NCBI GenBank assembly: GCA_041627475.1
Contig: JBFKQZ010000147.1
Span: 1 to 7,953, forward strand
Direction of reading: 5' to 3'
From: JBFGFG01 sp041627475
Lineage (GTDB): Bacteria > Actinomycetota > Nitriliruptoria > Nitriliruptorales > Nitriliruptoraceae
Length of the DNA: 7,953 nucleotides
Shown: in pieces, positions 1 to 6,383 of the stretch
Position numbering within the stretch: position 1 is the first letter of the stretch
How the letters are laid out: each line of letters begins with the position of its first letter
The notes under the pieces: model-generated
Told to the model about the DNA's origin: nothing
Database searches by the model: none
What the model saw: the letters and a program-made list of their open reading frames with translations, nothing else
Position numbers and translations under genes: made by a program

Positions 1-397
1 GGCCCGGGACGGCGCGAACTGCGAGTCGTTCAACCGCACCCACCCCGACCAGGAGAAGCGGGTGCCCGTGGTGACGCGCAAGCTCGAGGGCTCGGCCGCG
101 CCGTTCGTCGCCGTCAGCGACTGGTCACGGCTCACGCCGTTCCAGATCGCCGACTGGGTGCCCGGCACCTACGCCGTGCTCGGGACCGACGGCTTCGGTC
201 GCTCCGACACGCGCGAGCGCCTGCGCCGCTACCACCGGGTCGACGCCGAGTCGACGACCTACGCCGTGCTCGCCGAGCTCGTGCTCGCCGGCCAGCTCGA
301 GGACACCGTCCTCAAGGAGGCCATCGAGAAGTACGAGCTCGACTGGGACCGCTGGGCCTACTGGGGCACCGGCGACACGGACGACGTCACTCGCTGA
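1..397 (+). CDS. aceE: Pyruvate dehydrogenase E1 component (AceE), C-terminal part; 5' end outside window
   Basis: This open frame enters from the left edge (first full codon at base 2) and ends at TGA 395-397, leaving 131 C-terminal residues. They match the end of homodimeric-type pyruvate dehydrogenase E1. The pattern DGANCESFNRTHP precedes a predicted strand region, then comes the hallmark WVPGTYAVLGTDGFGRSD, followed by a helix-rich tail (LRRYHRVDAESTTYAVLAEL). This is the transketolase C-terminal-like domain of the E1 fold. The enzyme decarboxylates pyruvate with thiamine diphosphate and passes the acetyl group to the E2 lipoyl domain in the cytoplasm. The catalytic thiamine-binding regions lie outside the window and cannot be checked. 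The gene converges on the DUF559 gene. I see no frameshift or truncation in the visible part. The family call is confident; the exact left boundary is not visible. Confidence 0.93.
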   Translation, partial: ARDGANCESFNRTHPDQEKRVPVVTRKLEGSAAPFVAVSDWSRLTPFQIADWVPGTYAVLGTDGFGRSDTRERLRRYHRVDAESTTYAVLAELVLAGQLEDTVLKEAIEKYELDWDRWAYWGTGDTDDVTR

Positions 398-430
398 CCG
401 CTCCCTCCGAGTTGCCACGCAGCAGCGGTC
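396..430. other. Stem-loop overlapping the aceE stop codon
   Basis: GACCGCT at 396-402 is perfectly complementary to AGCGGTC at 424-430, giving a 7-bp stem with a 21-nt loop. The 5' arm begins inside the aceE stop codon. Two T residues follow the 3' arm on the plus strand. It may contribute to 3'-end formation of the aceE mRNA together with the stronger hairpin just downstream. The long loop makes it a weak structure on its own. Confidence 0.4.
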
Positions 431-433
431 TTG

Positions 434-470
434 TGCCGAGTTTCCTCGCACTGCGCGAGGGAACTCGGCA
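434..470. terminator. Strong palindromic stem-loop between convergent genes, likely bidirectional terminator
   Basis: TGCCGAGTTTCCTCGC at 434-449 pairs with GCGAGGGAACTCGGCA at 455-470 across a 5-nt loop (ACTGC). The stem is 16 bp with a single T-G wobble. It lies 36 nt past the aceE stop and 11 nt past the stop of the convergent minus-strand DUF559 gene. That is where a shared bidirectional terminator is expected. Neither side carries a clear T-tract, so it resembles the U-poor hairpin terminators proposed for actinobacteria rather than a canonical intrinsic terminator. It could also be a copy of a dispersed palindromic (REP-like) repeat. Confidence 0.6.
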
Positions 471-481
471 GCTGTGCCGCG

Positions 482-1354
482 TCAGGGGGTGAGGGTCTCG
501 AGCAGTGCGACGATGCGGCGGCGGAGACCTGCCGGGTCGGCGAGGTCCCGCGCGGTGATGCGGAGGACCGCATAGCCGAGGGCTCGCAGCGCGTCGTCGC
601 GGCCGCTGTCGCGGCCACGGCGGACGGGCCCCTCATGGGTCGCGCGGCCGTCGTACTCGACGACCAGTCGTGCCTCCGGGAAGAGGAAGTCGACGCGGAT
701 CGACGAGGTCAGCCAGACCTGCTGCGCGGCACCGAGCGGCACCAGGACCTCGGCCGCCCGGCGCTCCGGCGGCGACTCGCCCGCCGCCATGTCGAGCAGC
801 CCCGAGCCGAGCAGCCGCGCCGTTCCCGGATGCTGAGGCAGGTCGCGGACGAGACGGCGCACCGCCGGGAGCAGACGGCCACGCCAACGGCAACCGTCCA
901 CGAGTCGTTCGAGGTCGTCGTCCGAGCAGTCGACGACTGCCTCGACGAGGCTCCGGGCCGGCGTCACGCTCGGTACGCCGACGATCGTGGCGTCGTCACG
1001 AGCAGGCCACGCATCGGTCCGCCACCGCCAGGGCACCCCGGTGACGACGCGCCCTGGCTGCGTGAGCACGACGAAGGGACCAGTGGGGTCGGCACCATGA
1101 ACTCCGAGGTGCGCGAGGAGACGTTCGCCGGCAGCACGCGCCGACGGTCCGCACCGCAGCGTCGCAGCCATCAGCTCCGCGAGCGGCGTGAGCGGTGCTC
1201 CGGGCACTCGGTAGACAGCTCTGCTCACCCGGGAGAGGTGTCCCCGCGCCACCCAGGCACCGACCGTGCGTTCGGGTATCCCGCCGGCGAGCAGTTGACG
1301 ACGCCCGACCACGCCGTGCTGGCCGACCGCCCGTGTGGCGACGAGTGGATGCAT
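482..1354 (-). CDS. AbiEi-like winged-helix plus DUF559 (PD-(D/E)XK nuclease-like) protein
   Basis: This is a 290-residue protein. Residues 1-52 (MHPLVATRAVGQHGVVGRRQ onward, then VGAWVARGHLSRVSRAVYRV) form the winged-helix N-terminus typical of AbiEi-type antitoxin proteins of actinobacteria. The middle part is variable. The C-terminus is a DUF559 domain: SPPERRAAEVL (E197), RVDFLFPEARLVVEYDG (D222, E234, D235), H240, then RDDALRALGYAVLRIT. DUF559 belongs to the Vsr/PD-(D/E)XK-like endonuclease clan, so DNA binding with a possible nuclease activity is inferred; the substrate is unknown. I chose ATG 1352-1354 because the conserved winged helix starts right there and a GGTGG box lies just upstream. 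The in-frame ATG at 1517-1519 would add 55 low-complexity residues and overlap the upstream gene. No partner AbiEii toxin gene lies beside it, so a toxin-antitoxin role is doubtful. It follows the HD-GYP gene by 76 nt on the same strand but has no evident functional tie to it. Confidence 0.8.
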   Translation of the reverse strand: MHPLVATRAVGQHGVVGRRQLLAGGIPERTVGAWVARGHLSRVSRAVYRVPGAPLTPLAELMAATLRCGPSARAAGERLLAHLGVHGADPTGPFVVLTQPGRVVTGVPWRWRTDAWPARDDATIVGVPSVTPARSLVEAVVDCSDDDLERLVDGCRWRGRLLPAVRRLVRDLPQHPGTARLLGSGLLDMAAGESPPERRAAEVLVPLGAAQQVWLTSSIRVDFLFPEARLVVEYDGRATHEGPVRRGRDSGRDDALRALGYAVLRITARDLADPAGLRRRIVALLETLTP

Positions 1355-1362
1355 GCCGCCAC

Positions 1363-1380
1363 CGTGCCGAGACCGGCACG
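1363..1380 (-). other. Hairpin just upstream of the DUF559-gene start
   Basis: CGTGCCG at 1363-1369 and CGGCACG at 1374-1380 form a perfect 7-bp stem with a 4-nt loop. On the minus strand it ends 8 nt before the chosen ATG and abuts the GGTGG-like ribosome-binding sequence. It could limit ribosome access or stop transcription from the HD-GYP gene. No T-tract follows, so its role is uncertain. Confidence 0.35.
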
Positions 1381-1430
1381 AGGCTCGCCCGAACCGCCAC
1401 CTCACGCCTGTGGACTTCCGAGTCGGGGGG

Positions 1431-4400
1431 TCAGCTCGGGGTGCTGTAGAGGAGGCTGCTCGGGCGGTCGCCGGTGAGCGCGATGTAGACGTCGCGGTGG
1501 CCGAACAGCAACCGGACACGCAGCGTGTTGCCCGCCTCGATGGTCTCGTCCACGAGACCGACCGTCAGTGTCCGGGTCGACCAGGTCCCCGTCGGGTTCC
1601 AGTCGTCCACGTGCACGTCGATCGTCGCTGCCAGCAGCGTGCAGGTGTCGTCGGGGAGGCACTCGTACAGCCCCACCGTGTAGTCGACCGCCTTGCCCGC
1701 GGCGAAGTCCTCGTTGACGGAGGTCAGCTCGAGCTCGACCGGGCCGTCGATGACGAGGTCGGCCGAGGGGGTCAGCACCCAGTCGTGGAACTTGTCCGGG
1801 TCGTCCTCGTCGAGGGCGCCACTGCTCGACTGGATCGTCCGGCCCGGCACGCCGTCGCCGTCCACGTCGGGAGGCGGGTCGGCAGCGGCAGGCGCGGTCA
1901 GCGACAGCGTCGAGGTCGTCGCGTCGACGGTGGTCCCGGTGAGGAAGAACTCCCCCATCGTGAAGGCGGGGGCGATCGCGAACGTCACGGTCGCGGTGTC
2001 GGTCAGACCACCGTCGCTGACGGTGTACGAGTACGTCGCCGTGCCGGACGGCACCAGCGGCGTGAACGTGAACGACCCGTCCGCCGCCAGGTCGAACGTG
2101 CCCTCCAGCGAGACCTGGAGCCCGGTGGTCGTGACGGTGATGGCGTCACCGTCGGCGTCGCCGTCGTTGCGCAGGACCCCGGTCGTCGCGTCGGTGACCA
2201 GCGGCGTCGCTGCCGTCACCGCGTAGGCGTCGTCGGCGGCGACCGGCGCGTCGGGGACGGGCTGGATCTCGATGGTGACCGTCGCGCTGTCGGTGCCCGA
2301 CGCGTTCCCCATCGTGTACGTGAACGTGTCGGTCCCGTACTCGTTCGAGTTCGGCACGTACCGGACGTTGCCGCCGCCGATGTCGACGACGGTCCCGAGG
2401 GTCGTCGCGCTGTCGTCGATGCTGAGGAGGTTCTTCGGGTTCGACCCCAGGTCGTTGGCCAGGACGTTGATCACGACCGGGACGTCCTCGTCGGTCCCCG
2501 CGAGGTCGTCCACGGCCGTCACGGCACTGGCGACGGCGCTGATCGTCGTCGTGACGGTCGTGCGGTCGACCCCGCCGCGGGCCGTGCCGCCGTCGTCGGC
2601 GAGCGTGATCGTCGCCGTCGCCGTGCCCGTCGTCGACGGCGCGAACGCGAACGTGAGGTCTCCCGTCGTCGGGTCGAGCGTCGGCAGCGTCGAGAACAGG
2701 GCGGGCTGGTCGACCGCCACGGTCGCCGTCAGCGTCTGGCCCGACTCGTTCGCCGGCCCCGGGCTGATCCCGGTGGCCCACCCGGCGACCGTGACCGTGC
2801 CGGCGTCCACGCCCACGCTCACGGGAGCACCGGGAAGGATCGTCGGGGCGTCGTTGACGGGCCGGACCGTCACGGTCAGCGTCGACGTCACCGTGACCTT
2901 GCCGTCCGAGACGCTGACCGTGCCGGTCAACGTGCCGTTGGTGTCCGGGGCAGGCGTGATCGTCACGACGCCGCCGCTGACCGAGGTCGTCGCCCCGGGC
3001 AGCGAGACCCCCACCACGGTCAGCGGGTCACCGTCCTCGTCAGCATCGTTGGCGAGCACGTCGACCGTGGCCGTGCCGTCCTCGTTCACCGCGACCGCGT
3101 CGGCGCGGGCGACCGGCGGGTCGTTCACCGCCACGATCACGATGTCGAGGGTGCCCGTCGCCTCGACCGTGCCGTCCGACACGACGTACGTGAGGGTCTC
3201 GACGCCGGAGACCCCCGGCTTCGGGGTGTAGGTGATCGTCCCGTCCCCGTTGATCGTGATCGTCCCGAGCGTCGGCGTGGTCGTGAACCTGACGAGCGTC
3301 AGTGGGTCGCCGTCGGGGTCGGTGTCGTCACCGAGGAGGTCGATGACGAGGGGCGTGTCCTCGGTCACCGTGGCGATGTCGTCGGTGACGACCGGCGGGT
3401 CGTTGGTCGCGCCGACCGTGATCACGACCTCGCCGACGGCAGTGGAGGTGCCGTCCGAGACGATGTAGGTGATCCGCGCCGGACCGGCGTAGTCACGCGG
3501 CGGGGTCCAGGTGATGACGCCGCTCGGGTCCCAGACCACCTCACCGACGTCAGCCAGCACGTCGACCAGCGTCAGGGTGCCGCCGTCGCCGGCCGTGTCG
3601 TTGGCGAGGACGTTGATCGTGACGACGTCGTCCTCGGAGATCGCGATGGTCTCCCCCGCGACGACGAGCTCGCCGGGCGGTGGCGGCGGAGCCGGGGGCG
3701 CAGCTGGCGGGGCGGGCGACGGACTCGCCTCGGGGGATGGCGACGGTGCGGGCGACGGCGAGGCCGCCGGTTCCGGGGACGGCTCGGGCACGGGCTCTGG
3801 CTCTGGCTCCGGCTCGGGCTCCGGGTCTGCCTCGGCCGGCGGCTCGTCGTCCACTGCGGCGATCTCGGGGAGCTCGGCGGGCGCCGCCGCCGGCAGCCCG
3901 TACCCCGCCGCGCCGACCAGTGCGGCCACGGCCGCGGCCGCGATCGTGCCGGCGCCGCTGGACAGCGCCTGGAACGGCCGACCGAACGGTGTGCTGACCA
4001 GCCAGCTGAACGGGCCGACGGCCCAGCGCAGGCGGTTGAGCGGGATGCCGAGGAAGGCGCGGACGACCTCCGGGTCGAACTGCGTCCCGGCGTGCCGGGC
4101 GAGCTCCTCCCGGGCCTCGTGGGCGGGCATCGGCTGCTTGTACGCACGGGCGGCCGTCATCACGTCGTACGCGTCGGCGACCGCGACGATGCGCGCACCC
4201 AGCGACAGGTCCTCGCCCGACAGCCCGTACGGGTAGCCGTCGCCGTCCCACCGCTCGTGGTGCTGCTCGATGGCGAGGGCCCAGTGTCCCAGCCATGGCC
4301 GCAGCGGCGCGGTGATCCTGGCGCCCTCCAGCGGGTGGGTGCGCAGCAGCTCCCACGCCTCCTCGCTGGGACGGCCGGGGTCGTTGAGGACGTCGGGGTG

Positions 4401-4958
4401 GACGGCGATCTTGCCGACGTCGTGGAGCAGCGCCGCCCACCGCAGCCGGTCGACGTCGCCCTCGGTGACGTCCATCTCCTCGGCGATCATGTCCACGAAG
4501 ACGCGGACACGCTCCGCGTGCCCCCGCGTCGCCGAGTCATGGGTCGAGAGTGCGGCGACCAGGCGCAGGACGGTGACCGCCGCGTCGGTGCGGTCGTCGC
4601 TCAGGCCGTGCTCGCGGGCCTGGTCGACCTCGGCCTGCAGGTGACGGCTGCCGCCCCGGGCCCGGGCGACCTTGTAGCGCGAGGGCACCTCGCCGGGGAA
4701 CGCCAGCGAGAGCTGGAGGAGCGCCGCGAACGGCAGCAGCCGCCGGGCGAGCCGGTCGAGGACCTGCACGATGACGGTCGCGATGACACCCAGCAGCAGC
4801 CATGCGCCGACCGCCGCCCCGAACGACCGCGGCGCCGGCAGCTGCCGGCTGATCCAGATCGTGACCAGGACGGCGACGACGAGCGGCCCCAGGAACGCCA
4901 CGAGCTTGACGAAGCGCGCCGCCCACGGGCGCCCCTCCCACGCGTTCTCGCGACTCAC
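1431..4958 (-). CDS. Membrane HD-GYP phosphodiesterase fused to extracellular cadherin/Ig-like repeats
   Basis: This is a 1175-residue multidomain protein. Two hydrophobic helices lie at about 17-37 and 45-67. A complete HD-GYP domain follows at about 125-305, with H147 (GHAERV), H179-D180 (LLHDVGKI), H208 (THPLEG), H233-H234 and G241-Y242-P243 (HHERWDGDGYP), and D262 (VADAYD). All expected metal ligands are present. HD-GYP enzymes hydrolyse c-di-GMP or related cyclic dinucleotides in the cytoplasm. A third hydrophobic segment at about 337-359 is followed by a Pro/Glu/Ser linker (371-429), about six tandem beta-repeats (430-995) with VLANDxxxDGDPLT and VNDPP signatures, and a distinct C-terminal domain (996-1175). 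The implied topology is HD-GYP inside and repeats outside. There is no LPXTG or other sortase signal. GTG 4956-4958 is chosen because it overlaps the kinase stop (GTGA) with a GGTGA box upstream. An ATG at 5009 would overlap the kinase by 55 nt. The regulatory direction, out-to-in or in-to-out, is unknown. Confidence 0.88.
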   Translation of the reverse strand: MSRENAWEGRPWAARFVKLVAFLGPLVVAVLVTIWISRQLPAPRSFGAAVGAWLLLGVIATVIVQVLDRLARRLLPFAALLQLSLAFPGEVPSRYKVARARGGSRHLQAEVDQAREHGLSDDRTDAAVTVLRLVAALSTHDSATRGHAERVRVFVDMIAEEMDVTEGDVDRLRWAALLHDVGKIAVHPDVLNDPGRPSEEAWELLRTHPLEGARITAPLRPWLGHWALAIEQHHERWDGDGYPYGLSGEDLSLGARIVAVADAYDVMTAARAYKQPMPAHEAREELARHAGTQFDPEVVRAFLGIPLNRLRWAVGPFSWLVSTPFGRPFQALSSGAGTIAAAAVAALVGAAGYGLPAAAPAELPEIAAVDDEPPAEADPEPEPEPEPEPVPEPSPEPAASPSPAPSPSPEASPSPAPPAAPPAPPPPPGELVVAGETIAISEDDVVTINVLANDTAGDGGTLTLVDVLADVGEVVWDPSGVITWTPPRDYAGPARITYIVSDGTSTAVGEVVITVGATNDPPVVTDDIATVTEDTPLVIDLLGDDTDPDGDPLTLVRFTTTPTLGTITINGDGTITYTPKPGVSGVETLTYVVSDGTVEATGTLDIVIVAVNDPPVARADAVAVNEDGTATVDVLANDADEDGDPLTVVGVSLPGATTSVSGGVVTITPAPDTNGTLTGTVSVSDGKVTVTSTLTVTVRPVNDAPTILPGAPVSVGVDAGTVTVAGWATGISPGPANESGQTLTATVAVDQPALFSTLPTLDPTTGDLTFAFAPSTTGTATATITLADDGGTARGGVDRTTVTTTISAVASAVTAVDDLAGTDEDVPVVINVLANDLGSNPKNLLSIDDSATTLGTVVDIGGGNVRYVPNSNEYGTDTFTYTMGNASGTDSATVTIEIQPVPDAPVAADDAYAVTAATPLVTDATTGVLRNDGDADGDAITVTTTGLQVSLEGTFDLAADGSFTFTPLVPSGTATYSYTVSDGGLTDTATVTFAIAPAFTMGEFFLTGTTVDATTSTLSLTAPAAADPPPDVDGDGVPGRTIQSSSGALDEDDPDKFHDWVLTPSADLVIDGPVELELTSVNEDFAAGKAVDYTVGLYECLPDDTCTLLAATIDVHVDDWNPTGTWSTRTLTVGLVDETIEAGNTLRVRLLFGHRDVYIALTGDRPSSLLYSTPS
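1974..3671 (-). repeat. Six tandem cadherin/Ig-like (VCBS/Big_9-type) repeat units inside the HD-GYP protein
   Basis: Protein residues about 430-518, 519-611, 612-701, 702-811, 812-901 and 902-995 are successive beta-rich units of 85-110 residues. Units 1-3 and 5-6 share a pattern: a DDxxxxxED-type start, VLANDxxDxDGDPLTL, GTIxxxGDGTITYTP, TYVVSDG and a VNDPPV-type junction. Unit 4 is longer and diverges (DAGTVTVAGWATGISPGPAN, then ESGQTL), like repeats seen in large RTX-type adhesins. Asp-rich loops such as DDTDPDGDPLT, DADEDGDPLT and DADGDAIT suggest calcium binding, by analogy with the family. The units differ at the DNA level, so they are old rather than recently duplicated. Confidence 0.82.
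3781..3828 (-). repeat. Hexanucleotide tandem repeat encoding the Glu-Pro linker
   Basis: On the plus strand this stretch reads as eight consecutive six-base units with consensus GGCTCN: ggctcg, ggcacg, ggctct, ggctct, ggctcc, ggctcg, ggctcc, gggtct. On the coding strand each unit encodes one Glu-Pro or Asp-Pro-like dipeptide of the rigid linker between transmembrane helix 3 and the first extracellular repeat. Gain or loss of a unit keeps the reading frame, so linker length could vary between strains. Confidence 0.8.
4955..4958 (-). promoter_or_regulatory. GTGA stop/start overlap coupling the kinase-like and HD-GYP genes
   Basis: On the minus strand the GTG start of the HD-GYP gene (4958-4956) shares bases with the TGA stop of the kinase-like gene (4957-4955). 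A GGCGGTGA box at 4963-4970 lies 4 nt upstream. This arrangement normally gives translational coupling, so both proteins are probably made together from one mRNA. It also decides the start of the HD-GYP protein. Confidence 0.85.
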
Positions 4959-6328
4959 GGCGTCACCGCCCGCGCGTCGGTGACGTGTGCGCCGTCCGCG
5001 AGGCGCCACGGATCGACGCGCACGGGGGCGCCCTCGTCGGGCAGCGCGACCCGGAACGCGGCGCCGCCGGCCTCGGACTCCTCGACCCAGGCCCGGCCCC
5101 CGTGCAGCTCGGCGAAGCGCTTGACCAGTGCCAGCCCGAGCCCCATGCCCGGGTCGTCGGCGAGCTGGCGCAGGGGTTCGAAGACCGTGACCCGGTCGCT
5201 GCTGGGCACCCCGGGGCCGTCGTCGTCGACACCGAGCACGACGGTGTCACCGCTGCGCACGGCCGCAACCTCGATGGTGCCACCGGCCGGCGTGTACTTG
5301 ACGGCGTTGTGCAGCAGGCAGCGCAGGATGCGCTCGATGTGCCCGGGGGTGACGTTCGCGACCACACCGTCGACGTCGACCCGCAGCCGGTGTCGCGAGG
5401 TGTCGATGTCCTGGAGCGCCGCGTCCACGGCCGCGCCGACCTGGACCGGGCGCCGGTTGACGGCGACGGTGCGCTGCGTGAGTCGGTCGACGTCGATGAG
5501 GTCACCGAGGAGGACGTCGAGCCGGTCGGCGTTCAGCTGCAGGCCGTCGACGAGGTCGCGGCGCTGCTGGTCGGAGAGCTCGCCGCCCCGCGCGAGGAGG
5601 TTGGCGACCTCCTTGATGACCTGCAGCGGGCTGCGCAGCTCCTGCGAGATCGCGCTCACGAAGTCGGCCTTCGAACGCAGCAGGTCCTGTTGCTGGCGCG
5701 TCACGAGCGCGTCGTGGGCGTACAGGGCCTGGACCGTCTCCTCCAGCGTCATCACCCGGTCGCGGCGGCCGCGCTCCAGCAGGAAGCTGGTCACGAGGAT
5801 CGCCACGGACACGATCAGCCACGCGACCGCGATGCCGGCCCAGCCGAGCGCGAGCGGGGCGAGCGGCGTGCGCGTCAGCAGGACGACCGGCGCGCCCTCG
5901 ACACGGGCGAAGGCGATCGCGACGGTGACCGAGCCGTCGACCTGCGCGACGACCGGCTCGACGGACGAGACGGCGGCCTCCGCGGCCTCGGCCGACAGCT
6001 CCGGCGCAGCGGGGCCCACGGCGAGGACACGGTCGGCGCTGCCCAGCCACACCGTCGCCGCCCGGATGCCGTCGGTGTCGAGCACCGCCTCGGCCAGCAG
6101 GGCCGTGGCGTCCTCGCCCTGCAGCTGCGTCGCCTGCTCGAGCAGCAGCTGGGCGAGCAGCTCGGTCTCGGCGCGGGCGTCCTCGATCGTCTGGTCACGG
6201 TTCGTGCTCAGCGCGTACAGCCCGAGGGTGACGGCGAGGAAGCCGAAGACCCCGATCATCGCCACGGGCGCACGGAGTGACTCGGGCAGGGGCAAGGAGG
6301 CGACGCGCTGCGCTGCCCCACCGGCCAA
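4955..6328 (-). CDS. Membrane sensor histidine-kinase-like protein lacking the H-box histidine
   Basis: This is a 457-residue protein. Hydrophobic helix 1 at about 21-40 and helix 2 at about 156-184 bracket an extracytoplasmic region of about 115 residues. That region begins with a long helix (TIEDARAETELLAQLLLEQ) and may be Cache/PAS-like, which is inference. No HAMP domain is evident; a helical linker (185-218) leads to a HisKA-type dimerisation helix. There the H-box reads FVSAISQELRSPLQVI, with Gln229 (codon CAG at 5642-5644) where the phospho-accepting His belongs. The ATP-binding domain looks complete: N-box LLHNAVKYTP (N341), G1 DDGPG (D369, G371, G373), an F-box-like VFEPL and G2 GMGLGLALVKR (G394-G398). 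It is thus likely an ATP-binding pseudokinase. TTG 6326-6328 is chosen because AGGGAGGT lies 5 nt upstream; in-frame codons further up run into ppa. No response regulator is adjacent, and the gene overlaps the HD-GYP gene. Confidence 0.87.
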   Translation of the reverse strand: MAGGAAQRVASLPLPESLRAPVAMIGVFGFLAVTLGLYALSTNRDQTIEDARAETELLAQLLLEQATQLQGEDATALLAEAVLDTDGIRAATVWLGSADRVLAVGPAAPELSAEAAEAAVSSVEPVVAQVDGSVTVAIAFARVEGAPVVLLTRTPLAPLALGWAGIAVAWLIVSVAILVTSFLLERGRRDRVMTLEETVQALYAHDALVTRQQQDLLRSKADFVSAISQELRSPLQVIKEVANLLARGGELSDQQRRDLVDGLQLNADRLDVLLGDLIDVDRLTQRTVAVNRRPVQVGAAVDAALQDIDTSRHRLRVDVDGVVANVTPGHIERILRCLLHNAVKYTPAGGTIEVAAVRSGDTVVLGVDDDGPGVPSSDRVTVFEPLRQLADDPGMGLGLALVKRFAELHGGRAWVEESEAGGAAFRVALPDEGAPVRVDPWRLADGAHVTDARAVTP

Positions 6329-6333
6329 GCCCG

Positions 6334-6341
6334 ACCTCCCT
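6334..6341 (-). promoter_or_regulatory. Ribosome-binding site that fixes a TTG start for the kinase-like gene
   Basis: On the minus strand AGGGAGGT is followed by 5 nt and then TTG at 6328-6326. This is the best Shine-Dalgarno match in the 55-nt gap between ppa and the kinase-like gene. Later in-frame candidates (TTG 6295, GTG 6265, ATG 6259) lack a comparable box, and the last two would cut into transmembrane helix 1. Confidence 0.75.
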
Positions 6342-6383
6342 GCCGAGTCGAACCGTAGCGACGTGGTGTCAGTCAGCCGGGCA

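Noticed and set aside
431..1477. Plus-strand open frame of 348 codons opposite the DUF559 gene
   Set aside because: It is low-complexity and Arg-rich, its start lies at the strong terminator-like hairpin, and the opposite strand encodes a recognisable domain protein.
1355..1519. N-terminal extension of the DUF559 protein to an ATG at 1519
   Set aside because: The extra 55 residues are low-complexity and overlap the conserved end of the HD-GYP gene. The family N-terminus begins at the ATG at 1354.
1974..3671. CRISPR-like periodicity in the repeat-rich region
   Set aside because: The period is about 270-330 nt and reflects protein domain repeats with diverged DNA. There are no short identical direct repeats with spacers.
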